Source: Clostridium pasteurianum BC1 (lineage in GTDB: Bacteria > Bacillota > Clostridia > Clostridiales > Clostridiaceae). From it: a stretch of 64,000 nucleotides of DNA. The DNA lies in contig NC_021182.1 in NCBI RefSeq assembly GCF_000389635.1, forward strand, positions 4,195,925-4,259,924, given 5' to 3'. The notes beneath the pieces are model-generated. The model searched no databases, was not told the DNA's origin, and saw nothing but the letters and a program-made list of their open reading frames with translations. Every line of letters begins with the position of its first letter. The stretch's first letter is position 1. This document shows, piece by piece, positions 55,071 to 64,000 of this stretch. A program made the translations under genes and the position numbers.

Positions 55071-56539
55071 TATTTCACCTCTTCTTCGAGAAATTTAAAT
55101 GTATCCTGCTGAAGCCACCAAGATGTATAAGGTAGTTTAACCCTTTTTGATAAACTAAGTGCAAGATTATTATTTGCTAAAGCATCTATTATTCTATATC
55201 CCAAATCTATTATTCCCCTATAACCAAAAGCACTAAATTCGTCTGCTACCATTACAGAAGGTATTCCCATCTTAGTTGGCCATACGGTAGTACCAGGATG
55301 CCTTGATAAATATAGATCTGGTTTCAACTTATTAAGTAAATTTAATATTTCAAAATTTTGTTGATCACATACACTTATTGGAGTGTCATATTCCTTTTCA
55401 GATAGCTCAATAGTAGACTCTGGTATGCTGCCATGATCATATTCCTGATCAAAATGCCAGGAAGCACCCCATATTACTTTAATACCTAATTCTCCAAGTA
55501 CCCTAATATAGTTGTGAGAAAAGCTTGGTCCCATGCCTACTACTGCAGTTTTTCCCTTTAACTTTCCTCTTATTTCCTCCAACTCAGGTGCAATTTTCTC
55601 CTTTTCCCTCTTTATATATTCCTCTACTTCCTCTTCCTTACCAACAACCTTACCTAAACCTCTAAGCCAATTATCCATACCGGCAATTCCATGTGGCTGC
55701 AAAGATCTAACATAAGGGACTCCATATTTCTGCTCAAGTCCATTTCCAAAATAACTTCCAAGAGTACCACATATGCTTATGGTTGCTGCTGACTCAGACA
55801 TTGTTGATATTTCCTCTATAGTGGAAAAGGGAACTCCAAACTTAGGTACAAGTCCAAAATTTGATAATATTTCTATTACATAATCACGTCCGCTGCCATT
55901 AAAGGTCAACATATTGATAATTTCTGGATGTTTTTCTTTTGGAGGTTTTACTATTCTGGTAAGTAATGCGTGAAATGCTGAATCAAATCCAGAAGCCCAT
56001 ATTTTTGATCTAAAGCCTTCACAAAAAACTGGAACAACTGGTATGTTTATTTCGACTTCTATTTCATCTGCAATACTTTTTACATCATCTCCAATAATTG
56101 CTGATGCACAAGAAGTCGTTATGAAGATAGCCTTAGGATGGAATCTTCTATAAGCTTCCCTTATACCTTCTCTTAATTTTTTTAATCCACCAAAAACAGT
56201 AGTTTCTTCTGTCATATTAGTATTAATTACATTTACGTTCCTTTTTTCAAGATCACGTATATTTTGCCCCCATAGAAAATTAGTATTTTCTCCAATAACA
56301 TCTGCCGAGCATCCCCTGGCACCGTGATTCACAATAGCTGCATCCATTATACGTGATAAATATCCCTGAGCACATCCAGAACTGCAATTAGTAGCCTGAC
56401 TAAAGCATCTCTCCTTATTTTTAAGGCATCCAGTTTTAGCCTTTTTTACAAGGTCTTTAACAGTTCCTGTATATCCAGTAATTGCACCAAGTCTATTTTC
56501 TCTAGTAACAGCTTCAATTCTTTTAATATTTATGGACAT
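55070..56539 (-). CDS. Nitrogenase-like alpha (NifD-type) subunit, locus 2
   Basis: 489 residues from the ATG at 56537-56539 (MSINIKRIE, behind AAGGGGGAT). A longer frame upstream would run into the leader terminator and is rejected. CFSQATNCSSGC (about 45-56), NHGARGCSAD (77), TTSCASAIIGDD (about 143), SICGTLGSYFGNG (about 270) and LSRHPGTTVWPTKMG (about 435) are conserved with the locus-1 protein. The surrounding residues differ substantially, suggesting a different substrate. First gene of the L15 unit. Confidence 0.88.
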   Translation of the reverse strand: MSINIKRIEAVTRENRLGAITGYTGTVKDLVKKAKTGCLKNKERCFSQATNCSSGCAQGYLSRIMDAAIVNHGARGCSADVIGENTNFLWGQNIRDLEKRNVNVINTNMTEETTVFGGLKKLREGIREAYRRFHPKAIFITTSCASAIIGDDVKSIADEIEVEINIPVVPVFCEGFRSKIWASGFDSAFHALLTRIVKPPKEKHPEIINMLTFNGSGRDYVIEILSNFGLVPKFGVPFSTIEEISTMSESAATISICGTLGSYFGNGLEQKYGVPYVRSLQPHGIAGMDNWLRGLGKVVGKEEEVEEYIKREKEKIAPELEEIRGKLKGKTAVVGMGPSFSHNYIRVLGELGIKVIWGASWHFDQEYDHGSIPESTIELSEKEYDTPISVCDQQNFEILNLLNKLKPDLYLSRHPGTTVWPTKMGIPSVMVADEFSAFGYRGIIDLGYRIIDALANNNLALSLSKRVKLPYTSWWLQQDTFKFLEEEVK

Positions 56540-56570
56540 AAAACTATCCCCCTTGTATACTAAATCTAAA

Positions 56571-56690
56571 CAAAAAAGGCTAAAAATCTTCCTTGTTATA
56601 TAATAGAAATTTTTAGCCTCCAGTTTTCTGGTCAACTCTTATATTCTATACTATTATTAACTCTATTAATAAATTGCTGATCCCCATTTA
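56571..56690 (-). promoter_or_regulatory. S-leader L15 ahead of nifD/K-like pair 2
   Basis: AGTTGAC, hairpin CCAG-AAAA-CTGG (four-base loop), terminator stem GGCTAAAAATTTC / GGAAGATTTTTAGCC and T-tract, ending about 30 bp before the ATG. The upstream promoter is unclear (no TTGACA at the usual spacing). Confidence 0.7.
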
Positions 56691-56763
56691 ACCAAAATCA
56701 ATGAATATTGATCTTAATTAGCTATTTAGCAGTATAATATATTAAATAAAACATACTATATGT

Positions 56764-57654
56764 TTAACCATGTGAGAAAGTCTCAAGTCTCTCATTTATA
56801 ACTCCATAAAGCTTTAACGAAAGATCTTCTTTACCTGGTATTCCACATGCATCTGCACGGCAGTGTTTGCAGTGCCTAAAAACACCAAGATATTTTTCAG
56901 CAATCACTCTTGCTTTATCCAGCTGTTCACAGGTAGGTGCTGGAATATGGCTTAAATCATGTTGTGGTATTAAAGGTATAATATTATATAAAGTAGCTCC
57001 TGCTTCTTTTACAGTTTTTGCAATCTCCTCTATATGTTCATCATTAACTGTTGGGATAAGCACAGAGTTTACCTTTACTACTACGCCTAAACTACTTATT
57101 TTAGCAATTCCTCTAAGTTGGGCTTTTATAAGTATGTCTGCAGCTTCTTCTCCGTGATATATTTTGCCATCTAATACTATATGGGATATAATTTTACTTT
57201 GAATCTTTGGATCAACTCCATTTACAGTTACTGTTATAGTTCTCACTCCAGCATCATAAATATCCTGAGCATAACGTTCAAGCAACAATCCATTTGTACT
57301 TAAGCACTTAACAAGATCTGGATAAGCTTTGTCCACAAGTTTAAAGGTTTCAATAGCCTGTGGTGTTGCCAAAGTATCTCCAGGTCCAGCTATACCTACT
57401 ACTGTTATTTGAGGACAAAGTTCCAATGCCCTTCTAACAGTATCTACAGCATCCTTAGGATCTAATATTCCGTTTGCGACTCCGGGTCTCTCCTCATTGC
57501 TATTGCAATCCCTTTTGCAAAATTTGCACTGAATGTTGCAGGCCGGACTTACTGGAAGATGAATTCTTCCAAAATTATGATGAGCTTCTCCACCTAAACA
57601 AGGATGTATTTTTGAAAGATGAGCAAAGCCTGAATCTTTATTAGGTTTTAACAT
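56764..57654 (-). CDS. nifB: NifB-type radical SAM cofactor-biosynthesis protein
   Basis: 296-residue radical SAM enzyme that builds the 8Fe carbide precursor (NifB-co) of nitrogenase-type cofactors. CX3CX2C at C39, C43 and C46 (CNIQCKFC) is followed by KRDCNSNEERPG, a NifB hallmark, and GIAGPGDTLA. The C-terminal HCKHCRADACGIPG carries further cluster ligands. It ends without the NifX-like domain, which here exists as the separate proteins at 42923-43664. ATG follows AATGAGGAGG. Transcribed from L16. Its presence argues that the D/K proteins carry a NifB-derived cluster. Confidence 0.93.
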   Translation of the reverse strand: MLKPNKDSGFAHLSKIHPCLGGEAHHNFGRIHLPVSPACNIQCKFCKRDCNSNEERPGVANGILDPKDAVDTVRRALELCPQITVVGIAGPGDTLATPQAIETFKLVDKAYPDLVKCLSTNGLLLERYAQDIYDAGVRTITVTVNGVDPKIQSKIISHIVLDGKIYHGEEAADILIKAQLRGIAKISSLGVVVKVNSVLIPTVNDEHIEEIAKTVKEAGATLYNIIPLIPQHDLSHIPAPTCEQLDKARVIAEKYLGVFRHCKHCRADACGIPGKEDLSLKLYGVINERLETFSHG

Positions 57655-57771
57655 AGAATTTCCTCCTCATTAAATGCAATTTTGAATTTTTCTTACATAA
57701 ATTCTGTAGAATTTTAAAATAAATTCTTATTTACATATAAAAATATTTTAATTTAAATTCATTTCTACATT

Positions 57772-57842
57772 TAAGTATCTGAAAGTAAATAGTAAGTCAG
57801 ATATGATAAGATATTTACTAGTTATTTTCCTTGGATACCTTA
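57772..57842. repeat. MITE-like repeat M4, short form
   Basis: TAAGTATCTGAAAGTAAATAGTAAGTCAG ... GTTATTTTCCTTGGATACCTTA. Inverted ends related to the other copies, most diverged of the five. It lies between L16 and nifB, inside the leader transcript. Confidence 0.6.
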
Positions 57843-57891
57843 ATTTATTAATGACATTAATTAAGATTTATAAAAATAATTTCCTATAGAT

Positions 57892-58026
57892 AAAAAAAGA
57901 GACTAAGCCCTATGTAGTATTATAGAACTTAGTCTCCAGTTTTTCTGGTAAACTAAAATTATTAATCCCAAGTAATCATATTTGTTTTATTGACATTATT
58001 ATAATTCTTATTCGTTGATTTGTCAA
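57892..58026 (-). promoter_or_regulatory. S-leader L16 ahead of nifB
   Basis: TTGACA (58021-58026), exactly 17 bp, TATAAT (57998-58003). AAACAAATATGATTACTTGGGA block, GTTTAC, hairpin CCAG-AAAAA-CTGG, terminator stem GACTAAGTTCTATA / GGGCTTAGTC and T-tract. The promoter begins only about 15 bp beyond the stop of the sulfhydrylase gene. Confidence 0.82.
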
Positions 58027-58040
58027 ACATAAATTTAATT

Positions 58041-59348
58041 TTAATTTTCTTCTACAAAATTACCTTTAGCCTTTGCAAGGGCTTGTTCCAAATCTTCTAT
58101 TAAATCCTGTACATTTTCTATTCCAATTGATAGTCTTATTGCATTAGAAAATGCTCCAGCTTTTTCTTTATCTTCATCTGTTAACGAGCCATGAGTAGTT
58201 TCTGCTGGCTGAGTTGCTAAAGACTTTGAATCTCCTACGTTTACAAGAAAACTAAAAACTTCCAAACTATCAAGAAATACATCTATTTCTTCTTGGCTGC
58301 CATTAAATCCAAAGGACAATATTGAACCTGATCCCTTTGGAAGATATTTTTTAGCTAAGCCGCTATTTATATTATCCTCAATACCAGGATAGCTCACCCA
58401 AGAAACTGATGGATGCTTAGAAAGATATTTTGCAATTTCTTCTGTATTTTTCACTTCTCTATCTACTCTTACTGATAGTGTCTCAATTCCTTGAAGAATT
58501 AAGAATGCATCAAAAGGACTAAGTACCGCACCAAAATTTGATAAATAATGTATTCTTACTCTTGTTGTAAATACTGCTTTTGGAAATAATTCGTATAAAT
58601 TTTTATTTTGAGCCTTGTAATCAGGTCTTGTAAAATGTGGGAATTTACCATTATCCCAATTAAACTTATCATTTTCTACAATTAGTCCTCCCAACGTATT
58701 ACCATGTCCACCTAATGCTTTTGTAGAGGAATACACAACTATATCAGCTCCAAAATCAAAAGGCTTTAAGAGATAGGGCGTAGGAAAAGTATTATCCACT
58801 ATAAGAGGAATTCCATTTTCATGTGCAATTTCCGCCACCTTCTCAATATCAAGTATATTTATTAATGGATTTCCTATAGTCTCAGCAAATATAGCTTTTG
58901 TATTAGGAGTAATAGCTTTTCTATAAGATTCAGGATCGTTTGGATCTTCTACCCAATTTACTTTTATATTAAATCCCGGTAATGTGTACTTTAATAAATT
59001 AAATGATCCAGCATATAGTGAAGCTGGTGCAACTATTTCTCCGCCACCTTCTGCTACATTTAGTATTGAATAGGCCACAGCAGCCATACCCGAAGCAACC
59101 GCAATAGCTGATGTTCCACCTTCCAGTGCTGTTATTCTCTGCTGAAGCACATCCAAAGTTGGATTACCACTTCTTGTATATAGAAATCCTTTTTCTTCAT
59201 AATTACGTATTCTTCTGAGTCTTTCTACATTGCCAATATTAAAGGAGGCAGTTTGATAAATAGGTACTGTTGAAGCATAATTATGTTTTTCTGGATCATA
59301 TCCCCCTCTTAATTGCAAAGTTTCAAATCTATAATTTTTTTCTGACAT
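58041..59348 (-). CDS. O-acetylhomoserine (thiol)-lyase / sulfhydrylase, copy 2
   Basis: 435 residues. Signatures: [56 protein letters not shown] and the PLP lysine in [15 protein letters not shown] (about 207). Same family as 43759-45069 but clearly diverged, so the two may prefer different thiols (sulfide versus methanethiol, inference). ATG follows AAGGAGTG. It is separated from the cysteine synthase gene by the long repeat M5, so it may be the last gene of the L17 unit. Confidence 0.93.
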   Translation of the reverse strand: MSEKNYRFETLQLRGGYDPEKHNYASTVPIYQTASFNIGNVERLRRIRNYEEKGFLYTRSGNPTLDVLQQRITALEGGTSAIAVASGMAAVAYSILNVAEGGGEIVAPASLYAGSFNLLKYTLPGFNIKVNWVEDPNDPESYRKAITPNTKAIFAETIGNPLINILDIEKVAEIAHENGIPLIVDNTFPTPYLLKPFDFGADIVVYSSTKALGGHGNTLGGLIVENDKFNWDNGKFPHFTRPDYKAQNKNLYELFPKAVFTTRVRIHYLSNFGAVLSPFDAFLILQGIETLSVRVDREVKNTEEIAKYLSKHPSVSWVSYPGIEDNINSGLAKKYLPKGSGSILSFGFNGSQEEIDVFLDSLEVFSFLVNVGDSKSLATQPAETTHGSLTDEDKEKAGAFSNAIRLSIGIENVQDLIEDLEQALAKAKGNFVEEN

Positions 59349-59375
59349 CTATAAACACTCCTTAAAATCAATAAT

Positions 59376-59539
59376 TTAGGCATATGAAAATAAATAGTAA
59401 GTCAAAGATGCAACGGATATTTTGAAATTATACAAGGAAACAGGTTCCAAGGATAGTGAGCTATCTAAGGGTTCTGTTGACGTAGTAGGATTCAAAATAG
59501 ACTAGCATACTGACTAGTTATTTATTTGAATGTGCCTTA
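59376..59539. repeat. MITE-like repeat M5, long form
   Basis: 164 bp, ends TTAGGCATATGAAAATAAATA ... ATTTATTTGAATGTGCCTTA. The centre has the hairpin CCAAGGATAG-TGAG-CTATCTAAGG in place of the M3 hairpin of different sequence but equal position, then GGTTCTGTTGACG. Situated in the gap between cysteine synthase and sulfhydrylase copy 2. Confidence 0.8.
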
Positions 59540-59638
59540 TTAAAAGCTAAAAACCGTTGAACATCTAAAAAGAAATAACAAACCTGCTATGTTAATTGGC
59601 TAGTTATTTCTTCTAATATATATTCATGAAATATTATG

Positions 59639-60586
59639 TTATTTTATAATACGTAAATGACAAAATAGCAATGTTGACAAATATCTTTCACCCGTATCCG
59701 GTAATAAAACCACAATATTCTTTCCTCTATTCTCTAGTCTTTGTGCAATTTTCATTGCAGCAAATACTGCTGCTCCAGAAGACTTTCCTACTAGTAAACC
59801 TTCTGTTTTAGCCAATTGTCTTGAGGTTTCAAAAGCTTCATTAGCTTTTACTTTATATATCTCATCTACTATATCTAGATTAAATATATTAGAAATAGTA
59901 CCTGGCCCAAGACCTTCTATTTTATTTAAACCTTTTGAACCACCTGATAGAACAGGCGAATCAAAAGGTTCCACTGCAACAATTTTAACATTATGTTTTC
60001 GTCTTTTTAAAGCTTCTCCCACTCCAGTAACAGTACCACCTGTTCCCACTCCTCCAACAAAAATATCAACTTTTCCATCTGTATCTTTCCATATTTCTTC
60101 TCCCGTAGTCTGCCTATGCATAGCAGCATTTATAGGATTATTAAATTGATTTGGCATAAAAGAGTTTGGGATTCTCTCTGCTAGTTCTTCAGCCCTTTCT
60201 ATTGCTCCCTTCATTCCGTAAGCTTCTGGAGTTAAAATTAATTCTGCACCTAGTGCTGTAAGTAGATTCCTTCTCTCTATACTCATAGTCTCAGGCATAG
60301 TAAGTATAAGTCTATATCCCTTTGAAGCTGCAACAAAAGCTAATGCAATTCCTGTATTTCCACTAGTTGGTTCGATTATAATTGAATCTTTATTTATCAA
60401 TCCTTTATCCTCGGCATCTTTAATCATGGCATATCCGATTCTATCCTTAACGCTTCTTGATGGATTGAAATACTCTAATTTAGCAATTATTGTAGCATCT
60501 AATCCTTTGTATTTACTGTAATTAGATAACTCTAATAATGGAGTATTTCCAATTAAATCTACCAGCTTTTTAGCTATTTTCGACAT
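59639..60586 (-). CDS. cysK: Cysteine synthase (O-acetylserine sulfhydrylase)
   Basis: 315-residue PLP enzyme making cysteine from O-acetylserine and sulfide. IGNTPLLEL near the N-terminus, the PLP lysine in [13 protein letters not shown] (about 42), [15 protein letters not shown] (about 70-80) and the phosphate-binding [12 protein letters not shown] near 175. The ATG at 60584-60586 (MSKIAKK) behind GGGAGG is chosen over one nine codons earlier. It follows the ABC ATPase gene by about 70 bp and would give the imported sulfur a direct exit to cysteine. Confidence 0.94.
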   Translation of the reverse strand: MSKIAKKLVDLIGNTPLLELSNYSKYKGLDATIIAKLEYFNPSRSVKDRIGYAMIKDAEDKGLINKDSIIIEPTSGNTGIALAFVAASKGYRLILTMPETMSIERRNLLTALGAELILTPEAYGMKGAIERAEELAERIPNSFMPNQFNNPINAAMHRQTTGEEIWKDTDGKVDIFVGGVGTGGTVTGVGEALKRRKHNVKIVAVEPFDSPVLSGGSKGLNKIEGLGPGTISNIFNLDIVDEIYKVKANEAFETSRQLAKTEGLLVGKSSGAAVFAAMKIAQRLENRGKNIVVLLPDTGERYLSTLLFCHLRIIK

Positions 60587-60655
60587 TTGATGTCCTCCCA
60601 GATTTCCACTCATAATTCATTATTTAATATCTACCCACCACTAGGAGCATACAAA

Positions 60656-61639
60656 TTACAAATCTACTGTAGGAGATATCTCCTCTGCAATATTACGGCT
60701 TTCATTTATTACATTAGTTTCATTTTTATTTTCTACATTATGCAGCAGTTCCCAGACCTTATGACTTAACCAGTTAAAATCAGGTGAATTTCTTACATCT
60801 CCAAGTTTTCTAGGTCTTGGTAAATCTACATTTATGATTTCCTTTATAGATCCTGGATTCGCTGATAAAACTGCCACCCTATCTGCAAGAAATACTGCTT
60901 CTTCAATACTATGAGTTATAAATACTATAGTTTTGTTAGTCTTTTCCCATATACGAAGAAGCTCTTCTTGCATGGTTTCTCTAGTCTGTGCATCAACAGC
61001 AGCGAAAGGTTCATCCATTAAAAGTACTTCCGGATTGTAGGCTAATGCTCTAGCTATGGCTACCCTCTGTCTCATACCACCTGATAATTCATGAATGTAT
61101 CTATCTTCAAAACCAGTTAACCCTACTAAATCAATAAACTCTTGGCTAATTTCTCTTCTTTGTTTTTTTGGAATCTTTTTTAATTCAAGGCCATATTCAA
61201 TGTTTTTACGAACATTTCTCCATGGAAATAGTGCATATCCCTGTAATACTATACCACGATCTAGAGCTGGTCCTGTTACCAATTTACCATCAATATATAA
61301 TTCTCCAGAAGTAGGCTTTGAAAGTCCTGAAAGTATATCCAAAAATGTAGATTTTCCGCAACCACTTGGCCCTACAAGAGTAATAAATTCACCTGCACGT
61401 ATTTCTAAGTTAATATCTTTAATTGCTACAAATTCTTTTACACCTTTTTGTCCTCGATTTTTTACCGTAAAGGTACGAGTTACATTTTTAGCTAATATTT
61501 TTATTTCTCTTTCATCCTTGTTAGGATGTCCCTTGTGATCATTATGCTTACTATTATTATCTTGTCGGCTTTCAAAAGATTTTTTTTCTTCTTTATTAAT
61601 AAAAACATTTTCTTTTAATACTGTATTTTCTCCACTCAT
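60656..61639 (-). CDS. Sulfonate/taurine-type ABC transporter ATPase with N-terminal extension
   Basis: 327 residues from the ATG at 61637-61639 (MSGENTV, after AAGGAG). Walker A GPSGCGKST is near 95, signature LSGGMRQR, Walker B LLMDEPFAAVD. A charged N-terminal extension of about 45 residues rich in Lys, Asp and His (EEKKSFESRQDNNSKHNDHK) is unusual for the family and could bind metal or a regulator. It lies 33 bp after the permease. No binding protein is encoded in the unit. Confidence 0.9.
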   Translation of the reverse strand: MSGENTVLKENVFINKEEKKSFESRQDNNSKHNDHKGHPNKDEREIKILAKNVTRTFTVKNRGQKGVKEFVAIKDINLEIRAGEFITLVGPSGCGKSTFLDILSGLSKPTSGELYIDGKLVTGPALDRGIVLQGYALFPWRNVRKNIEYGLELKKIPKKQRREISQEFIDLVGLTGFEDRYIHELSGGMRQRVAIARALAYNPEVLLMDEPFAAVDAQTRETMQEELLRIWEKTNKTIVFITHSIEEAVFLADRVAVLSANPGSIKEIINVDLPRPRKLGDVRNSPDFNWLSHKVWELLHNVENKNETNVINESRNIAEEISPTVDL

Positions 61640-61672
61640 ATACAAACACTCCTTTTCATATAAATTAAATTT

Positions 61673-62491
61673 TTATATATTTGAAGAATCTTCTTTCCAT
61701 GTAATTACTAGATTTTCTATTATAGTCAACAACTTTTTCATTCCCAGTCCAAGTGCTGCAATAACAACTGCTGCTGCATACAATCTATCAATATTATAAT
61801 TAACTTGTGCATTTAATATTAACCAACCCAGTCCTTTACTTGCCCCTATCATTTCTGCAGCAATAAGCATTAAAAATGAAGTACCTATAGCACTTTTAAG
61901 TCCTGCAAAAATCAAAGGTGCTGCACCTGGTAAAACGATCTTATAAAAAAGAGAAAATTTGGGTGTAGCCATGGCTTTTGCCCCTTTTAGTAAAACAGGA
62001 TCAATATTTTTAACACCGTTAATTGTCTGAAACAGTACTGACCATATAGATGTCCAAAAAATTATTGCTACTTTTGCTACTTCCCCAATTCCAAAGAACA
62101 ACATAAATATAGGAAAAAGTGTAAAAGGATTAATCTGTGCAAGAACCTGTAGTAATGGACTTAATAGCTCCTCAAATTTCTTAAACCAACCTCCTAAAAG
62201 GAATCCCAATGGTGTACCTACTAGCACTGCAAGTGCAAAACCTTCCAATGCTCTTACAAAGCTTGCCTGTACATGAATAAGTAAATCTCCTGCTATTGTC
62301 ATTTTTACAAGATAAACTGCAATCTCGGATACTGGTGGTATAAATTGTCTATTTATTACTCCTATTGTAGGTAGTACTTCCCATAAAATAAAAAAAACTA
62401 TTATGGCTATAGACTTTCTAGCAAAAACTTGTAGTTTGGCTGTTACATCCACCTTTTTTTTATCTGATTTTTCAATTGTTATAGCTGACAT
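61673..62491 (-). CDS. Sulfonate/taurine-type ABC transporter permease
   Basis: 272-residue membrane permease with about six hydrophobic segments and an EAA-type loop around LLKGAKAMATPKFSLFYKIV (about residues 168-188). ATG follows AGGGGG. First gene behind L17, with the ATPase next. As no binding protein is present, the orphan lipoprotein at 17540-18550 or one of the other SsuA-like proteins is a possible partner. Confidence 0.9.
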   Translation of the reverse strand: MSAITIEKSDKKKVDVTAKLQVFARKSIAIIVFFILWEVLPTIGVINRQFIPPVSEIAVYLVKMTIAGDLLIHVQASFVRALEGFALAVLVGTPLGFLLGGWFKKFEELLSPLLQVLAQINPFTLFPIFMLFFGIGEVAKVAIIFWTSIWSVLFQTINGVKNIDPVLLKGAKAMATPKFSLFYKIVLPGAAPLIFAGLKSAIGTSFLMLIAAEMIGASKGLGWLILNAQVNYNIDRLYAAAVVIAALGLGMKKLLTIIENLVITWKEDSSNI

Positions 62492-62606
62492 ATAAATATA
62501 TCCCCCTCGTATAAATAATTTATTTTATTATTCAAATCATTGATAATGAATCATTTATTTTCTATTTTCCTTATGTAATTATTAAAAATTCTCCTCCCAC
62601 TTTATA

Positions 62607-62740
62607 AAATAAAAGAGACCAAGTTTTCTTAAATTGAATTTTAGAAAACTTGGTCTCCAGTTATTCTGGTCAACCTTTTATATTAATATATCATTCCTAT
62701 CTGTTTAGTATACAATACTATAATTCTTAGTAGATGTCAA
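62607..62740 (-). promoter_or_regulatory. S-leader L17 ahead of permease/ATPase/cysK
   Basis: TTGACA (62735-62740), exactly 17 bp, TATTGT (62712-62717). AAACAGATAGGAATGAT block, GGTTGAC, hairpin CCAG-AATAA-CTGG, terminator stem GACCAAGTTTTCTAAAA / AAGAAAACTTGGTC and T-rich tail. The ATG of the permease is about 115 bp further on. The remaining part of the gap (62741-62947) shows no gene. Confidence 0.8.
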
Positions 62741-62947
62741 TACTTTTTTGTATTTATTTACAGTGTATCTATTTAAAAAACTTAAATTTAATATACTTAT
62801 ATTGTTCATTAAATTTATCCGATAACTAGTCACTGTAAAACTCCATCGCACGCTGTGGAAGCCAACAAATACAAAATAAAATTTTGTTATATAAGATATT
62901 AGATTAATAACATGAATAATTTTTACTATATTTATAATGCATATTAT

Positions 62948-64000
62948 TTAATTTTTTGTCATAGATTTCACCACTATAATTGGAAAATACTTACCATCAG
63001 CATCCAATCCAGGATTAGTTTGAGTATTTCCATTTAATATACCAGTTATTGTAACAGGGACTGGTTTCATCTTATTAACTCCATTGTTCTCCTTAGCTTG
63101 TGATTCAACTAACTTCCATGCATCCAGCTGAGAACCTGTACCATCAAAAGTCCATTTTTCACCATGTTTTTTGTTGTCTGTGGCAATATTACCATCTATA
63201 TAATAAAAGACCCATTTTCCATCCTGTTGAAATGTTATTCCTAATCCAGATAAAGTCATTAATCTCATATATATCATGAAAGCAGTATCTTCTTTAAGAT
63301 TAGTTGCGAAATCATCTTCAGTGGTAATATACCCTGTAAAGGTCTGAACCGGCGCATTAGAATTTGAAGATGTTTTTGACGATGAGATTGATGTTGCAGA
63401 TGACGTAGATATTTGTTGTGTTGATGTAGGCGCTGTTGATTTCTTCTCAATTTTATTTAAATCACTCTGATTATCTACTACTATTACTTTACTTTTTATC
63501 ATACCCATCCAACAAGTATATGTAAAATTGCCAGCCTCATCAGGAGTAAATTCTACGATATTATCTCCAGCAGCAAGACCCTTATCAATTTTGAGTTTTG
63601 AAACTTGAAATTCCTTATTGCAATCATTTAAATTATCTTTGTCCACATGCATATTCCATTTAACAGGTATACCTTTAACTACTACTATTTCTGGAAAAGT
63701 ATCAGACTGTACTTCAGCTTGTACTGTCTGACTGTTTCCTTTAATTACCGCAAAAGCTATATCACCATTTTTGACAATATTCATATTTGGCATTTCAATA
63801 GATATACCTGCTAATGCTAATCCTCTTCCAATCATTACTACCCCTAATGAAAAAACAAGTACTGCACTTACCTTTAAAATTATCTTAGAAAATTTCTTAT
63901 TTAAAAATGTATTTATTGTACCAAATGTAAATAATAAAGGCATTGTGCCCATTGAAAATACCAACATAGATACAGCTCCATAAAGTATACTTTTTGTACT
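62948..64000 (-). CDS. Membrane protein with C-terminal cupredoxin-like domain, C-terminal part (runs off the right edge)
   Basis: 351 codons without start, open to the window edge. The visible N-terminal part is hydrophobic with SMLVFSMGTMPLLFTFGTIN and VLVFSLGVVMIGRGLALAGI, like the last helices of TauE/SafE- or DsbD-type transporters. Then comes a segment resembling a cupredoxin (VVKGIPVKWNMHVDKDNLND, VEFTPDEAGNFTYTCWMGMI) with Cys/Met residues suitable for copper, a Ser/Thr-rich linker, and a C-terminal domain of about 130 residues of unknown type. It probably handles metal or redox at the cell surface. Its relation to the sulfur regulon is unclear; no S-leader applies within the window. 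Confidence 0.75.
   Translation of the reverse strand, partial: STKSILYGAVSMLVFSMGTMPLLFTFGTINTFLNKKFSKIILKVSAVLVFSLGVVMIGRGLALAGISIEMPNMNIVKNGDIAFAVIKGNSQTVQAEVQSDTFPEIVVVKGIPVKWNMHVDKDNLNDCNKEFQVSKLKIDKGLAAGDNIVEFTPDEAGNFTYTCWMGMIKSKVIVVDNQSDLNKIEKKSTAPTSTQQISTSSATSISSSKTSSNSNAPVQTFTGYITTEDDFATNLKEDTAFMIYMRLMTLSGLGITFQQDGKWVFYYIDGNIATDNKKHGEKWTFDGTGSQLDAWKLVESQAKENNGVNKMKPVPVTITGILNGNTQTNPGLDADGKYFPIIVVKSMTKN

Noticed and set aside
56540-56635. N-terminal extension of the locus-2 NifD-like protein
   Set aside because: It would be encoded within the leader terminator; the ATG at 56537-56539 has the ribosome binding site and matches the homologues' length.

Overview
The window is AT-rich, low-GC Firmicutes DNA, almost certainly a nitrogen-fixing Clostridium sensu stricto. 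Evidence: strong AGGAGG-type ribosome binding sites, TTGACA/TATAAT promoters, anaerobe enzymes (radical SAM proteins, anaerobic sulfatase maturase, nitrogenase homologues), a T-box and an S-box, and a NifH (48136-48954) that reads like the C. pasteurianum iron protein. Nearly every gene is on the minus strand. The exceptions are one nucleoside phosphorylase and an IS256-family element.

The unifying theme is scavenging of organic sulfur. From left to right: (i) 1-10.7 kb, two sulfonate/taurine-type ABC transporter loci, an intact anaerobic sulfatase maturase and a gutted sulfatase, with a cysteine T-box ahead of the second transporter; (ii) 10.7-20.4 kb, metK with a nitrogenase-reductase-like gene, then a decaying zone of sulfatase fragments, nifH fragments, two lesioned radical SAM genes, a hydroxyacid dehydrogenase and an orphan binding protein; (iii) 20.5-27.4 kb, adenine/methylthioadenosine-type salvage genes, a MATE pump, an SDR and the IS element; (iv) 27.4-36.3 kb, three intact radical SAM paralogues, small flavoproteins, an S-box controlled yezD and an orphan NifD-like gene; (v) 36.3-42.7 kb, an Opp/Dpp-type importer and a hydrolase; (vi) 42.9-57.7 kb, two nitrogenase-like D/K pairs with NifH, NifB and NifX-like proteins, O-acetylhomoserine sulfhydrylase, an aminotransferase, a hydroxyacid-type dehydrogenase and an M20 amidohydrolase; (vii) 58-64 kb, a second sulfhydrylase, cysteine synthase, another ABC permease/ATPase pair and a membrane protein running off the edge.

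The most striking signal is a family of 17 short leaders (called S-leaders L1-L17 here; L6 and L4 are degenerate) placed in front of nearly every transcription unit. A typical copy has a TTGACA-17 bp-TATAAT promoter, an initially transcribed block resembling AAACATATA-GAATACT, then GTTGAC followed by a 4-bp hairpin with a loop of about five A-rich bases (CTAG/CTAG, CCAG/CTGG, TTAG/CTAA or CAAT/ATTG in different copies), running straight into a Rho-independent terminator upstream of the gene. The compensatory stem changes indicate an RNA structure. I do not recognise it as SAM-I, T-box or any other class I know, so it is a candidate new attenuator/riboswitch of a sulfur-starvation regulon.

Working model: imported sulfonates, peptides and thioethers, plus recycled methylthioadenosine products, are cleaved by nitrogenase-like methylthio-alkane-reductase-type enzymes and possibly by an unusual CX8CX2C radical SAM family (six paralogues here). 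The released thiol or sulfide is then captured by the two sulfhydrylases and cysteine synthase. Functions of the D/K pairs and of the radical SAM family are inferred from context.
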